Shown here one piece after another: positions 1-7,782 of a stretch of 63,391 bases of DNA. The stretch is from NCBI GenBank assembly GCA_910588825.1, contig CAJURF010000013.1, positions 1-63,391 on the forward strand, in the 5' to 3' direction. The notes beneath the pieces are model-generated. The model worked only from the letters and a program-made list of their open reading frames with translations, searched no databases and was not told the DNA's origin. The stretch comes from an uncultured Lachnospiraceae bacterium (GTDB lineage Bacteria > Bacillota > Clostridia > Lachnospirales > Lachnospiraceae). The first letter of the stretch is position 1. Each line of letters starts with the position of its first letter. The translations under genes and the position numbers were made by a program.

Positions 1-2
1 GC

Positions 3-54
3 ATAATAAGCACTTTATTCGACACAATATACCACAAAATAAAGTGCTTATTAT
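3..54 (-). terminator. 17-bp perfect inverted repeat after the protease gene
   Basis: The arm ATAATAAGCACTTTATT (3-19) is perfectly complementary to 38-54, with an 18-nt A/T-rich loop. It lies 20 nt past the stop codon of the leftward protease gene, so it most likely ends that transcript. The window edge hides any U tract on the far side. It could also stop a rightward transcript entering the window. Confidence 0.6.
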
Positions 55-73
55 TCCAAAAACCTCATCATTT

Positions 74-1807
74 CTACTTTGGCAAACTATTTTCGACGCA
101 GATCGCCCCATACCCCACCTGCGGATTCGGATACACATCAAACCCCGGCAGCTCCCTCGCCCCACGCCTCAAATAAGCCTTCACCTTCTCCCCATACAGA
201 TACGGATCATTCCCCCTCACAATCCCCCACTCCATCAAAAGCGCCGCAGCCCCAGTGACAAACGGCGCAGCAAAAGAAGTCCCTGTAACATCTGTATAGC
301 CGCCCCCTGCCTGGGTGGTATGGATATTTACACCCGGAGCGGCCAGGTCCGGCTTTCCCACGCCCCTTACATCTAAGAATCCTCTTCCGGAAAAATCTGC
401 ATAGGACAGAGTACGGGAATTGTAAGCGCCTACACTGATTACGCGAAAGGCCGCCGATGGAATGGTCAAAGTTGCATCTGGAACCGGAAAATAGAACCGC
501 GTTCCCGGATTCAGCACACCGCCGCCCGGAAGCCATAAATCATACCTGCCGTCCACCACTTTCTTAGGCTCAAATGTAAATGTCCAGATCCCCTCGTCTA
601 CATAGCTTCCCTGCGGTATAAAATCAAAATAAATCTCCTGGGAGGCACTGTACGGCGACGGCTTTCCATAATAGATGAGCAGATTGGTCTGACCAAGCCG
701 GTGTCGCTGGGGGCCAAGCTGCTCATACAAAGGCCCCACTGTGGTGCCGTCTGGATGGGTGAGAAAAATATCCACCTGGTCTGCATAGTTTTTCCATAAC
801 TGGATGTTCAAAGATGGTTCATAGCTGCTCACCGCTGTCTCCACTTTTTCTGTACGCCCTGTCTGCATCACCCCTGAAGTGTGCAGGGCATCGATTCCAT
901 TATTCCCCATTCCCACACAGATACAGTTTCTACCCAGGTTTGCCACACTATCCAGATATGTTTCCAGCAATGTGTCGCCTCTGTGAGAACCATAATTGTT
1001 GCCAAAGCTCAGATTCAGAGCCAAAGGCATCCCCATGGCAATTGACTGACGAATCACATAATCCACACCCTGAATTAATTCTGTAGTTCTGGGAAAGGAA
1101 TCTTTTCTGGGATTCCCCAGTTTTACCACGATTAAGGAGCTCCCGCCTGCCACGCCCCGATAAACTCCCTCGGAAGATCTTCCATTTCCAGCAGCGATTC
1201 CCGTCACTGCAGTTCCATGGCCGCTGATATCCCGGCTGGGGACAATTTTGTATGCCTCCTGCTGATTGGGCGCTTCCAGTGCCTGGTTTAACTGTTCTGG
1301 CCCATATTCACTGCCCAGAGCATAGCCTTTAGGTGGATTTCCCGGCACAGTCTGATCCCAAAGCCGCAAAATTCTGGTAGTGCCATCCTCTTTTATAAAA
1401 TCCGAATGGCGATAATCAATGCCTGAATCCACGATTCCCACCAGTACCCCCTGCCCGCTCAAATTCCATGGGGAAATTTGGACCTGTGTAATACAAGAGA
1501 CTGCTCTAGCCTGATTGACAGCAAAGAACAGCCTCTTAGGTTTTTCCACATACTCAATTGAAGTCTGATTGATAAAATCATTCAGACGCTCCTGGGGAAC
1601 CGATGCCACTGCATATTCATTGAGCAGGGGGACAATGGCCACTCCCTCCATTTCCAGTGATGCAGTTTCTCCGGAATATTTTATAATCACATCCCAGAGT
1701 CTGGACTCCGGTTCGTAGCCCACATCCAGTTCCAGAGATTTCTCCCGTTCCTGCGGTGAAGCGTCCACCGACAAATTCAGCAGATTATCTGCTTTCTGGT
1801 TTTCCAT
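74..1807 (-). CDS. S8 (subtilisin-like) serine protease, Csp-like
   Basis: Subtilase-family peptidase of about 577 residues. The whole triad is visible: Asp in GIVDSGIDYRHSDF (about residue 130), His in SGHGTAV (about 200) and Ser in GTSFAAPFVTGAAAL (about 515). No signal peptide is seen, and the roughly 100-residue N-terminal part resembles a Csp-type prodomain. Related clostridial proteins include the Csp proteases that process the spore-cortex lytic enzyme during germination; CspC-type members lack catalytic residues, while this copy keeps them, so activity is expected. The ATG at 1807 is preferred because AGGAGG lies 9 nt upstream; a TTG six bases earlier is too close to that site. The gene is monocistronic, with its own promoter and a terminator hairpin. 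A role in germination is inference; a general intracellular or cell-wall-associated subtilase is the alternative. Confidence 0.85.
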   Translation of the reverse strand: MENQKADNLLNLSVDASPQEREKSLELDVGYEPESRLWDVIIKYSGETASLEMEGVAIVPLLNEYAVASVPQERLNDFINQTSIEYVEKPKRLFFAVNQARAVSCITQVQISPWNLSGQGVLVGIVDSGIDYRHSDFIKEDGTTRILRLWDQTVPGNPPKGYALGSEYGPEQLNQALEAPNQQEAYKIVPSRDISGHGTAVTGIAAGNGRSSEGVYRGVAGGSSLIVVKLGNPRKDSFPRTTELIQGVDYVIRQSIAMGMPLALNLSFGNNYGSHRGDTLLETYLDSVANLGRNCICVGMGNNGIDALHTSGVMQTGRTEKVETAVSSYEPSLNIQLWKNYADQVDIFLTHPDGTTVGPLYEQLGPQRHRLGQTNLLIYYGKPSPYSASQEIYFDFIPQGSYVDEGIWTFTFEPKKVVDGRYDLWLPGGGVLNPGTRFYFPVPDATLTIPSAAFRVISVGAYNSRTLSYADFSGRGFLDVRGVGKPDLAAPGVNIHTTQAGGGYTDVTGTSFAAPFVTGAAALLMEWGIVRGNDPYLYGEKVKAYLRRGARELPGFDVYPNPQVGYGAICVENSLPK

Positions 1808-1858
1808 TGCCAAATACCTCCTGATTTAGAAAAATGCTATGGGACAGCAGTCATTTTT

Positions 1859-1887
1859 ATTATATGAGTTATTTCCCACCGTGTGAA
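1859..1887 (-). promoter_or_regulatory. promoter of the subtilase gene
   Basis: Read on the minus strand, TTCACA (1882-1887) is followed after 17 nt by TATAAT (1859-1864), a good sigma-A match. It lies about 50 nt upstream of the start codon. The perfect -10 suggests vegetative expression; I saw no convincing sigma-E/F/G/K element. Confidence 0.6.
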
Positions 1888-1916
1888 ACAATATTCCACT
1901 TATTTTAACAAGTATC

Positions 1917-1946
1917 TTGACAAACCGACTATCAGTATGTTAATAT
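1917..1946 (+). promoter_or_regulatory. tetR promoter with overlapping operator
   Basis: TTGACA (1917-1922) and TTAATA (1940-1945) are 17 nt apart. The spacer and -35 edge are covered by a 19-bp site at 1921-1939, CAAACCGACTATCAGTATG, which matches 15 of 19 bases of a site in front of the ABC exporter genes (2833-2851). A repressor bound here would block RNA polymerase, so autoregulation by the adjacent TetR protein is likely. The leader to the start codon is about 170 nt. Confidence 0.65.
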
Positions 1947-1990
1947 CACATTTGTTTAAGGCATGAACATTCATCCACCCCCGCTGTGTC

Positions 1991-2104
1991 AGAACGTGTT
2001 TGAAATTTTTTTGCAGCGCCCTCATACGGAACAAATCTACCATATCATCCCCCTGGGTACAAGCTGTGACGCACAGTTGACATAAAGTATTTTTCAAACA
2101 CACT
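1991..2104. repeat. short palindromic element in the tetR leader
   Basis: The ends are GTGTTTGAAA (1996-2005) and TTTCAAACAC (2092-2101), a perfect 10-bp inverted repeat about 106 bp end to end. An inner hairpin CTGTG-acg-CACAG lies near 2064-2076. Related ends occur at 9773-9801 and 11202-11283, so this may be an interspersed non-coding repeat. It sits between the promoter and start codon of tetR, so it is transcribed. A 75-codon reading frame on the minus strand across it has no ribosome site and is not called. Confidence 0.45.
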
Positions 2105-2120
2105 TTAAGGAGATAGAAAA

Positions 2121-2780
2121 ATGGCAAGAAATAAACATCCGGAGGAAACCGTCCATTTAATCTTGGATACTGCCTGCCGTCTGTTTCTGAAGAAAGGGTA
2201 TGAGCATACCTCCATTCAGGATATTATAGACAATCTGGGGGGGCTCAGCAAAGGCGCTATCTATCATCATTTCAAATCAAAAGAAGATATTTTAGCCGCT
2301 GTCACAGACCAGATGACGTCTGAATCTAACCAAATGCTGGCCGCCATCCGCGACCGCTCTGACCTCAATGGCAGAGAAAAGCTCAGGACTATTTTTAAGG
2401 CATCCATTAACCGCCCTGTTCAGAATCGTATCTTTACAATTGCTCCGAATTTTAACAAGAATCCCAAACTGCTGTTCAGTCTTCTGCACGATACCATTGA
2501 TGAAGCGGCACCCCGTTACATTCTTCCGATTATTCAGCAGGGAATTGCAGACGGTTCTATTGAAACAGATTACCCGGAGCAGCTGGCTGAATTGATTCTG
2601 CTCACGGCCAATATCTGGTTGAATCCAATGGTATTCGACAGCTCCCAGGAGGAATCTTACCGTAAATTTATGGTATTCAGCCAGATGATGCGGGGTCTGG
2701 GAATGGATATTGTGGATGCCGAAATAATAAAACGGCTGCAGGAACTCACATTTATCTATCAAAACAACAGACAGACATAA
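2121..2780 (+). CDS. TetR/AcrR-family transcriptional repressor
   Basis: 219-residue TetR-type regulator. The helix-turn-helix spans about residues 28-50 (TSIQDIIDNL...SKGAIYHHFKSKEDIL). The rest is the divergent all-helical ligand-binding and dimer domain, consistent with control by a small hydrophobic ligand. AAGGAGATAG lies just before the ATG. It is followed by an ABC exporter pair and an MFS exporter on the same strand, so it is probably their local repressor, and matching operator-like palindromes lie at its own promoter and before the exporter genes. The ligand cannot be predicted; a drug, antimicrobial peptide or bile compound would suit the context. Confidence 0.9.
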   Translation: MARNKHPEETVHLILDTACRLFLKKGYEHTSIQDIIDNLGGLSKGAIYHHFKSKEDILAAVTDQMTSESNQMLAAIRDRSDLNGREKLRTIFKASINRPVQNRIFTIAPNFNKNPKLLFSLLHDTIDEAAPRYILPIIQQGIADGSIETDYPEQLAELILLTANIWLNPMVFDSSQEESYRKFMVFSQMMRGLGMDIVDAEIIKRLQELTFIYQNNRQT

Positions 2781-2791
2781 GCGGCATATAC

Positions 2792-2822
2792 TTTTCTGCC
2801 CCTTTCCAGGGCAGAAAAATTT
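2792..2822 (+). terminator. hairpin after tetR
   Basis: TTTTCTGCCC (2792-2801) pairs perfectly with GGGCAGAAAA (2809-2818), with a 7-nt loop and ATTTTC following. It would end the tetR transcript before the exporter promoter. Confidence 0.55.
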
Positions 2823-2832
2823 TCAAACAATA

Positions 2833-2854
2833 CATACCGTCGTTCAGTATGATA
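2833..2854 (+). promoter_or_regulatory. TetR-type operator and -10 of the exporter operon
   Basis: CATACCGTCGTTCAGTATG (2833-2851) is an imperfect palindrome of the form CATACnGnnnnnCnGTATG. A -10 sequence TATGAT (2848-2853) overlaps its right end; the -35 is weak. Similarity to 1921-1939 points to one repressor controlling both promoters. Confidence 0.6.
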
Positions 2855-2910
2855 GTGTTTCCGAAAGGTGATGGAGACGTTTGGAAACACGCTGTCCAAA
2901 AGGAGGTCTT

Positions 2911-3624
2911 ATGAACACCATTGTTAATGTAAATTCTATCGCCAAAAGTTACGGACCTGTACAAGTCATTCATAACTGCAGCTTCCAGATTTATGAAGGA
3001 GAAGTATACGGACTCCTGGGGATTAACGGCGCAGGAAAAACAACTTTAATGAAAATGATATTGGGGCTGCAGCGGATTGACAGCGGAAGTATCTATGTCC
3101 TGGGCATAAAAGCGGGCAGCAGCCCTGAATATTTATCCAATGTAGGCAGTGTCATAGAAACTCCGTCTTTCTATGGGCATATGAATGCAGAGGAACTTCT
3201 GTCTATGCATTTATCTTATATGCAGAAAAAAGCGGACATAGCAAAAACCCTGCAGTTAGTGGGTCTGGAACATACAGGCAGAAAGCCCATCTCCCAGTAT
3301 TCCCTCGGCATGAAGCAGAGGCTGGGACTGGCAAGGGCCATAATACACAGGCCCAGACTACTGATTCTGGATGAGCCCCTGAACGGTCTCGACCCCATCG
3401 CCATTACCCAGATGCGGGAACTGATGCGCAGATTAACAGACCAAGGCGTTTCCATTTTGCTGTCCAGCCACATCATCGGAGAAATCCAGCACACGGCAGA
3501 CCGCATCGGCATTCTTTCCGGGGGATCTGTCAAACAGGAATTTAATACGGCGGAAAAAGTCTCTGAGTATGGTGGACAATTTGAAGATTATGTGGTAAAT
3601 CTTATGAAAGGGGAATCAGCATGA
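2911..3624 (+). CDS. ABC exporter ATP-binding protein, BcrA/lantibiotic-immunity type
   Basis: ATPase subunit of about 237 residues. Walker A is GINGAGKTT, the signature YSLGMKQRLGLARA, Walker B LLILDEPLNGLDP, and an H-loop His is in SSHIIGEI. The family energises ABC-2-type permeases that export or shield against bacitracin-, lantibiotic- or drug-like compounds. The ATG at 2911 is chosen because AAAGGAGG lies 4 nt upstream; a TTG frame opening at 2881 has no such site. The stop overlaps the next start (ATGA), so the pair is translationally coupled. Substrate unknown. Confidence 0.9.
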   Translation: MNTIVNVNSIAKSYGPVQVIHNCSFQIYEGEVYGLLGINGAGKTTLMKMILGLQRIDSGSIYVLGIKAGSSPEYLSNVGSVIETPSFYGHMNAEELLSMHLSYMQKKADIAKTLQLVGLEHTGRKPISQYSLGMKQRLGLARAIIHRPRLLILDEPLNGLDPIAITQMRELMRRLTDQGVSILLSSHIIGEIQHTADRIGILSGGSVKQEFNTAEKVSEYGGQFEDYVVNLMKGESA

Positions 3625-4337
3625 ATTTATATAAGCTGGAATTGCGAAAGATACGGTTATCTTCTTACATATGGTGTGCATTTGGGATATTTACAGGTTT
3701 ACTGGCTCTGGGCATCTTATTTCTCATCATACTCCAGGTGGAAACGGGAAACGGCGGCTCCCAGGATGTGGAGCTGTTTGACCACTGGAATGGACTGCTG
3801 GCCCTTATCACCGCCCTGGCATTTGCCTGTTTCAGCGTCTTGTCAGCGGCTGTGGCGGCAAAGGCAATTGTCAGCGAATACTGCAAAGACAATGCGGCAG
3901 TCTTATTGAGTTATCCGGTAAAACGAAAAGCAGTACTTGCGGCTAAATGCCTGATGGTCTGCACAATTACAACGGTTTGTGCATTTGTCAGCAATGTGTC
4001 TGCTGTGGGCATTGTGTATGTCATCGCTCAATTTATGAAGACTGTGCCTCAGATGACAGGCGGACCTTTTGCCCTGACGGTATGCATGTCCAGTATTCTC
4101 ATGGGTATCTTGTCTTCTGCCGCCGGCCTTGCTTCTGCTGCTTTCGGATATAGAAGACGCTCTGGAATCGCAGCCATTGTATGTTCTCTGGCTATCGTGT
4201 GTGTGACTGCCAATCTGGTCACAATCTCCCCCCGCCGCATAGTCTGGGTGATGTTGGCAATGTGTGTTCTCTTTACCGGCGCTGCCAATGTGATCTGTCA
4301 TCTGCTTGCAAAAAAGATTGAAATAATGGAGGTTTAA
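3621..4337 (+). CDS. ABC-2-type permease subunit, BcrB-like
   Basis: 238-residue integral membrane protein with about six hydrophobic segments and a short Lys/Arg-rich N-terminus, the usual form of bacitracin- or lantibiotic-export permeases. Its start overlaps the ATPase stop, and the MFS gene begins only 3 nt after its own stop, so all three form one operon. No substrate-specific motif was recognised. Confidence 0.82.
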   Translation: MNLYKLELRKIRLSSYIWCAFGIFTGLLALGILFLIILQVETGNGGSQDVELFDHWNGLLALITALAFACFSVLSAAVAAKAIVSEYCKDNAAVLLSYPVKRKAVLAAKCLMVCTITTVCAFVSNVSAVGIVYVIAQFMKTVPQMTGGPFALTVCMSSILMGILSSAAGLASAAFGYRRRSGIAAIVCSLAIVCVTANLVTISPRRIVWVMLAMCVLFTGAANVICHLLAKKIEIMEV

Positions 4338-4340
4338 GAA

Positions 4341-5588
4341 ATGAAACAGAAACTATTTTCAAAAGATTTCACTCTGGTTGTTGTGGGACAGGTTATCTCT
4401 CTGTTCGGCAATGCCACACTGAGATTTGCACTGCCGCTCTATTTACTAAATCTGACTGGTTCCTCGGCTCTTTACGGAACTGTTATGGCCTGCGCTTTTA
4501 TCCCTGCCATTGTGCTGTCGCCCATAGGGGGCATCGCTGCGGACAGAGTGAATAAGAGAAATGTCATGGTAATCCTGGATTTTTTCACAGCAGCAGTTAT
4601 CCTGGCTTTCTCTATTCTCATGAGGGGGACCAATCTCACCGTCCTGCTGACCGTTACGCTGATGCTTCTCTATGGCATTGCAGGGCTGTACCAGCCGTCG
4701 GTGCAGGCCAGTATCCCTGTATTAGTAAGCCAAGAGCATCTTATGGCGGCAAATTCCTGTATCAATACCATAAGCTCTTTTTCCTCACTGACAGGCCCTG
4801 TCCTGGGAGGCATTTTGTACAGTGCCTATGGGCTGGAACCTGTATTGTGGGTGTGCATTGCATGCTTTTTTCTGTCAGCGGTTATGGAACTTTTTATCAG
4901 AATACCGTATCAAAAACAAATTTTCAGCGGCAGCATCTGGAAGATAGCCGGGAATGATTTTTCTGAGAGCATCCGGTTCGTTCTGCGGGATAAGCCTGTA
5001 ATCGGAAAGGCACTTCTGATCATCTGCGGCATTAATTTGTTCTTGTCTGCCATGATTATTGTGGCACTGCCTTATCTGGTGACAGAGGTGCTGGATTTCG
5101 ACGCAGCCCAGGCAAACAGACTTTACGGATTTTCACAGGGCGCTCTGGCCGCAGGAGGGCTGTCTGGGGGCATATGTGCGGGCATCTTCTCCAGAAAGCT
5201 GTCCATTGAAAAATCCGGTAACCTGATTACAGCCTGTGCCCTCTGTGTATTTCCCATGGGCGCTGCATTGCTTTTATTTTCTTCCGAAATGGCCAGCTAT
5301 CTTGTGATCACTTTATGCTGTTTTATCATTATGGTATGTTCCACCATTTTTACTGTTCAGATGATGTCTTTTATCCAGAGGGAAACTCCTCAGAACCTGA
5401 TTGGAAAGGTGATTGCTGTCATCCTTACCATTTCCATGTGCTCACAGCCTTTGGGCAATGCACTGTATGGTGTTTTGTTTCAAATCTCCAAGGGATTTGA
5501 GTACGCTGTTGTTTTATTTTCAGGTACGGCATCCCTTATCATTGCCTTATGCGCCAGAAAGGTTTTCAAAAAACTTTCTGCCGCATAA
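4341..5588 (+). CDS. MFS drug exporter, DHA3/macrolide-efflux-like
   Basis: 415 residues with about twelve transmembrane segments. The loop 2-3 signature of the major facilitator superfamily is present as GGIAADRVNKRNVM (about residues 60-75). The general look is that of the DHA3 group, which includes Mef-type macrolide efflux pumps. GGAGG lies before the ATG, and the gene is the last of the tetR-linked export operon, followed by a strong hairpin. Pairing an ABC exporter with an MFS exporter under one TetR suggests a broad toxin response. Actual drug resistance cannot be claimed from sequence. Confidence 0.88.
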   Translation: MKQKLFSKDFTLVVVGQVISLFGNATLRFALPLYLLNLTGSSALYGTVMACAFIPAIVLSPIGGIAADRVNKRNVMVILDFFTAAVILAFSILMRGTNLTVLLTVTLMLLYGIAGLYQPSVQASIPVLVSQEHLMAANSCINTISSFSSLTGPVLGGILYSAYGLEPVLWVCIACFFLSAVMELFIRIPYQKQIFSGSIWKIAGNDFSESIRFVLRDKPVIGKALLIICGINLFLSAMIIVALPYLVTEVLDFDAAQANRLYGFSQGALAAGGLSGGICAGIFSRKLSIEKSGNLITACALCVFPMGAALLLFSSEMASYLVITLCCFIIMVCSTIFTVQMMSFIQRETPQNLIGKVIAVILTISMCSQPLGNALYGVLFQISKGFEYAVVLFSGTASLIIALCARKVFKKLSAA

Positions 5589-5593
5589 GGAAA

Positions 5594-5635
5594 CAGGCCG
5601 AAGATGCGCCATGACACATCTCCGGCCTGCTTTTC
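5594..5635 (+). terminator. intrinsic terminator after the exporter operon
   Basis: CAGGCCGAAGATG (5594-5606) pairs with CATCTCCGGCCTG (5617-5629) with one mismatch, followed by CTTTTC. It also lies just past the end of the converging cytidylate-kinase-like gene. Confidence 0.8.
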
Positions 5636-5666
5636 TAAGGAACTGTTATAGAAATAACTTCTTCCT

Positions 5667-6284
5667 TTAAAATCTCACTTTAATATATGCCTGAATCTCC
5701 TCCACACATTTCTGAAATCCCAGCTTACTGCTGTTCAAACAGAGGTCGTAATTTCTTGCGTCTGTCCATTCCCGTCCAGTATAATGCTTATAATAATCTG
5801 CACGGTATTTATCCGTCTTGACGATAAACTTTTTCATCTCTTCTTCTGTCATGCTGTTATACTCCATGGCCCGTGCAAGATTAAACTCCTTGGAACCATG
5901 GACGAATACACTGACCACATTGGGATAATCTTTCAGGATGAAATCAGCCGCCCGTCCTATAATCACACAGCTCTGAGTCTTAGCAAGGCGTTTGATGATT
6001 TCCGCCTGGTAATTGAACAGATTCTTTTCTGATACAAAGTCACTGCTTTCTGGGGGAATCAATTCACCGGTATAAATATCCAGAGACACGCGGTTGAACA
6101 GGCTGTTTTTCAGCTTTTCGTCCAGCTGTCTGAACAGCTGCTCACTGATTCCGCTTTCCTCTGATGCCATCTTCAGAAGATTGTCGTTGTAAAAGGGAAT
6201 GCCCATCTCTTTTGCCAGCATTTCCCCCACGGTTTTTCCGCCGCTTCCGTACTGCCTCGCAATGGTAATGACAACGTTATCCAT
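5667..6284 (-). CDS. cytidylate-kinase-like family protein
   Basis: About 205 residues. The N-terminal TIARQYGSGGKTVGEMLA is a P-loop of the type seen in cytidylate-kinase-like proteins (Cytidylate_kin2), followed by a NMP-kinase-like core with VIIGRAADFIL. True CMP kinase is a different, better conserved protein, so the substrate is uncertain. The ATG at 6284 has AGGAGG 7 nt upstream; the longer frame from 6308 would run into livF and is rejected. It follows livF by about 13 nt and is probably the last gene of the liv operon, although no function in amino-acid uptake is known. Confidence 0.85.
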   Translation of the reverse strand: MDNVVITIARQYGSGGKTVGEMLAKEMGIPFYNDNLLKMASEESGISEQLFRQLDEKLKNSLFNRVSLDIYTGELIPPESSDFVSEKNLFNYQAEIIKRLAKTQSCVIIGRAADFILKDYPNVVSVFVHGSKEFNLARAMEYNSMTEEEMKKFIVKTDKYRADYYKHYTGREWTDARNYDLCLNSSKLGFQKCVEEIQAYIKVRF

Positions 6285-6297
6285 ATACCTGTTCCTC

Positions 6298-7008
6298 CTA
6301 TTCTCCAAGATATGCTTTTTTCACAGAATCATCGTTCATCAGCGTCTCAGCGTCTCCCTCCAGAACGATTTTCCCTGTTTCCAGGACATATGCCCGGTCT
6401 GCGATGGAGAGGGCTTTCTTAGCGTTCTGTTCCACCAGGAGCACAGTAGTGCCGCCTGCGCTCACCTCCTGGATAATATCGAAAATCTCATTGACCAGAA
6501 TGGGAGAAAGACCCATGGACGGCTCGTCCATCACAATAATCTTCGGATGGGACATGAGGGCCCTGCCCATGGCCAGCATCTGCTGCTCGCCGCCGCTTAA
6601 TGTTCCGGCAAGCTGGTTTTTCCGTTCCTCCAGCCTGGGGAAACGTTTATAGACCATTTCCAGTGTCTTTGCCGTCTCCTCTTTATCCTTTCTCGTATAG
6701 GCACCCATTTTCAAATTTTCATATACGGACAGTTCTGCAAACACTCTCCGTCCTTCCGGCACATGGGCCATCCCCAGTGATACAATCTTATGGGCCGGGA
6801 CTTTCGTGATGTCCTTCCCCTCAAAGACCACGGAACCTTTCTTGGGAGACAACAGGCCGGTAATCGTATGCAGAATCGTGGTTTTTCCCGCCCCATTGGC
6901 GCCAATCAGGGCAATGACCTCTCCCTCGTTGACTTCAAAAGAAATCCCTTTGATCGCCTGAATCATTCCATAGTATACTTCAATGTCTTTTATCTCAAGC
7001 ATTGCCAT
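6298..7008 (-). CDS. livF: branched-chain amino-acid ABC transporter ATPase LivF
   Basis: 236-residue ATPase. Walker A is GANGAGKTT, the signature LSGGEQQMLAMGRAL, Walker B IIVMDEPSMGL, and the switch region LLVEQN. The Gln-rich signature and the VEQN ending are typical of LivF. It would pair with LivG under the LivH-LivM permease to import leucine, isoleucine, valine or related compounds. It starts 13 nt after livG, with a GGGGGA ribosome site. Confidence 0.95.
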   Translation of the reverse strand: MAMLEIKDIEVYYGMIQAIKGISFEVNEGEVIALIGANGAGKTTILHTITGLLSPKKGSVVFEGKDITKVPAHKIVSLGMAHVPEGRRVFAELSVYENLKMGAYTRKDKEETAKTLEMVYKRFPRLEERKNQLAGTLSGGEQQMLAMGRALMSHPKIIVMDEPSMGLSPILVNEIFDIIQEVSAGGTTVLLVEQNAKKALSIADRAYVLETGKIVLEGDAETLMNDDSVKKAYLGE

Positions 7009-7021
7009 TTTCGCCGTCCCC

Positions 7022-7780
7022 CTATTCGCCTAAATATGCCTTAATGACTTCCGGGTTATTGAGCACATCGCTGGTGTTCCCCTCTGCAAGCACTTCTCCA
7101 AAGTTGAGAACAGTCAGCTCTTCACAGATTCCGGATACCAGTTTCATATCATGTTCAATCAGAAGAATCGTCATATGGAACTCATCTCTCACGAAGCGGA
7201 TGGTCTCCATCAGCTCCTTTGTCTCATTGGGATTCATCCCTGCCGCCGGCTCGTCCAGAAGAAGCAGCTTGGGCTCCGTGGCCAGAGCCCTGGTAATCTC
7301 CAGTTTTCTCTGCTTTCCATAGGGAAGGTTTGCCGCAAGCGTATCTGCCTCTTTGTCCAGGTCAAACACAGCCAGCAGTTCCATGGCCCGCTCATCCATA
7401 GCTTTCTCCACCTTAAAATATTTGGGAAGCCTGAATATTCCCTCCAGTGTGGAATATTTATAATGATTGTGAAGTCCTGCTTTCACATTGTCCAGCACTG
7501 ACAGGTCTTTAAAAAGACGGATATTCTGAAAAGTCCGGGCAATTCCTGCCTTGTTGATATCAATGGTCTTCTTCCCCACGATATTTTCACCGTCTAAGAG
7601 TATCACTCCTTCATTGGGTTTGTATACCCCTGTCAGAAGATTAAAGACAGTAGTTTTTCCCGCCCCGTTGGGCCCGATCAGCCCATACAGGCGTCCTTTC
7701 TCAATTTTCAGATGAAACTCGTTTACCGCGCGCAGACCGCCAAAGGAGATTCCCAGATTATTTACTTCTAACAATGCCAT
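7022..7780 (-). CDS. livG: branched-chain amino-acid ABC transporter ATPase LivG
   Basis: 252-residue ATPase with Walker A GPNGAGKTT, the LivG-style signature LPYGKQRKLEITRAL, Walker B LLLLDEPAAGMNP and H-loop LLIEHDM. The ATG at 7780 is chosen from AAAGGAGG about 9 nt upstream; the frame extends to 7849 only by running back into livM. The livM stop lies 2 nt before the start, indicating tight translational coupling. Confidence 0.95.
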   Translation of the reverse strand: MALLEVNNLGISFGGLRAVNEFHLKIEKGRLYGLIGPNGAGKTTVFNLLTGVYKPNEGVILLDGENIVGKKTIDINKAGIARTFQNIRLFKDLSVLDNVKAGLHNHYKYSTLEGIFRLPKYFKVEKAMDERAMELLAVFDLDKEADTLAANLPYGKQRKLEITRALATEPKLLLLDEPAAGMNPNETKELMETIRFVRDEFHMTILLIEHDMKLVSGICEELTVLNFGEVLAEGNTSDVLNNPEVIKAYLGE

Positions 7781-7782
7781 AT

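Noticed and set aside
44..376. 110-codon frame on the plus strand over the protease 3' end
   Set aside because: Opposite to a well-supported protease gene, low-complexity Pro/His/Arg composition, no ribosome site.
1900..2127. 75-codon minus-strand frame in the tetR leader
   Set aside because: No ribosome site and it crosses the tetR promoter and the palindromic element; better explained as non-coding.
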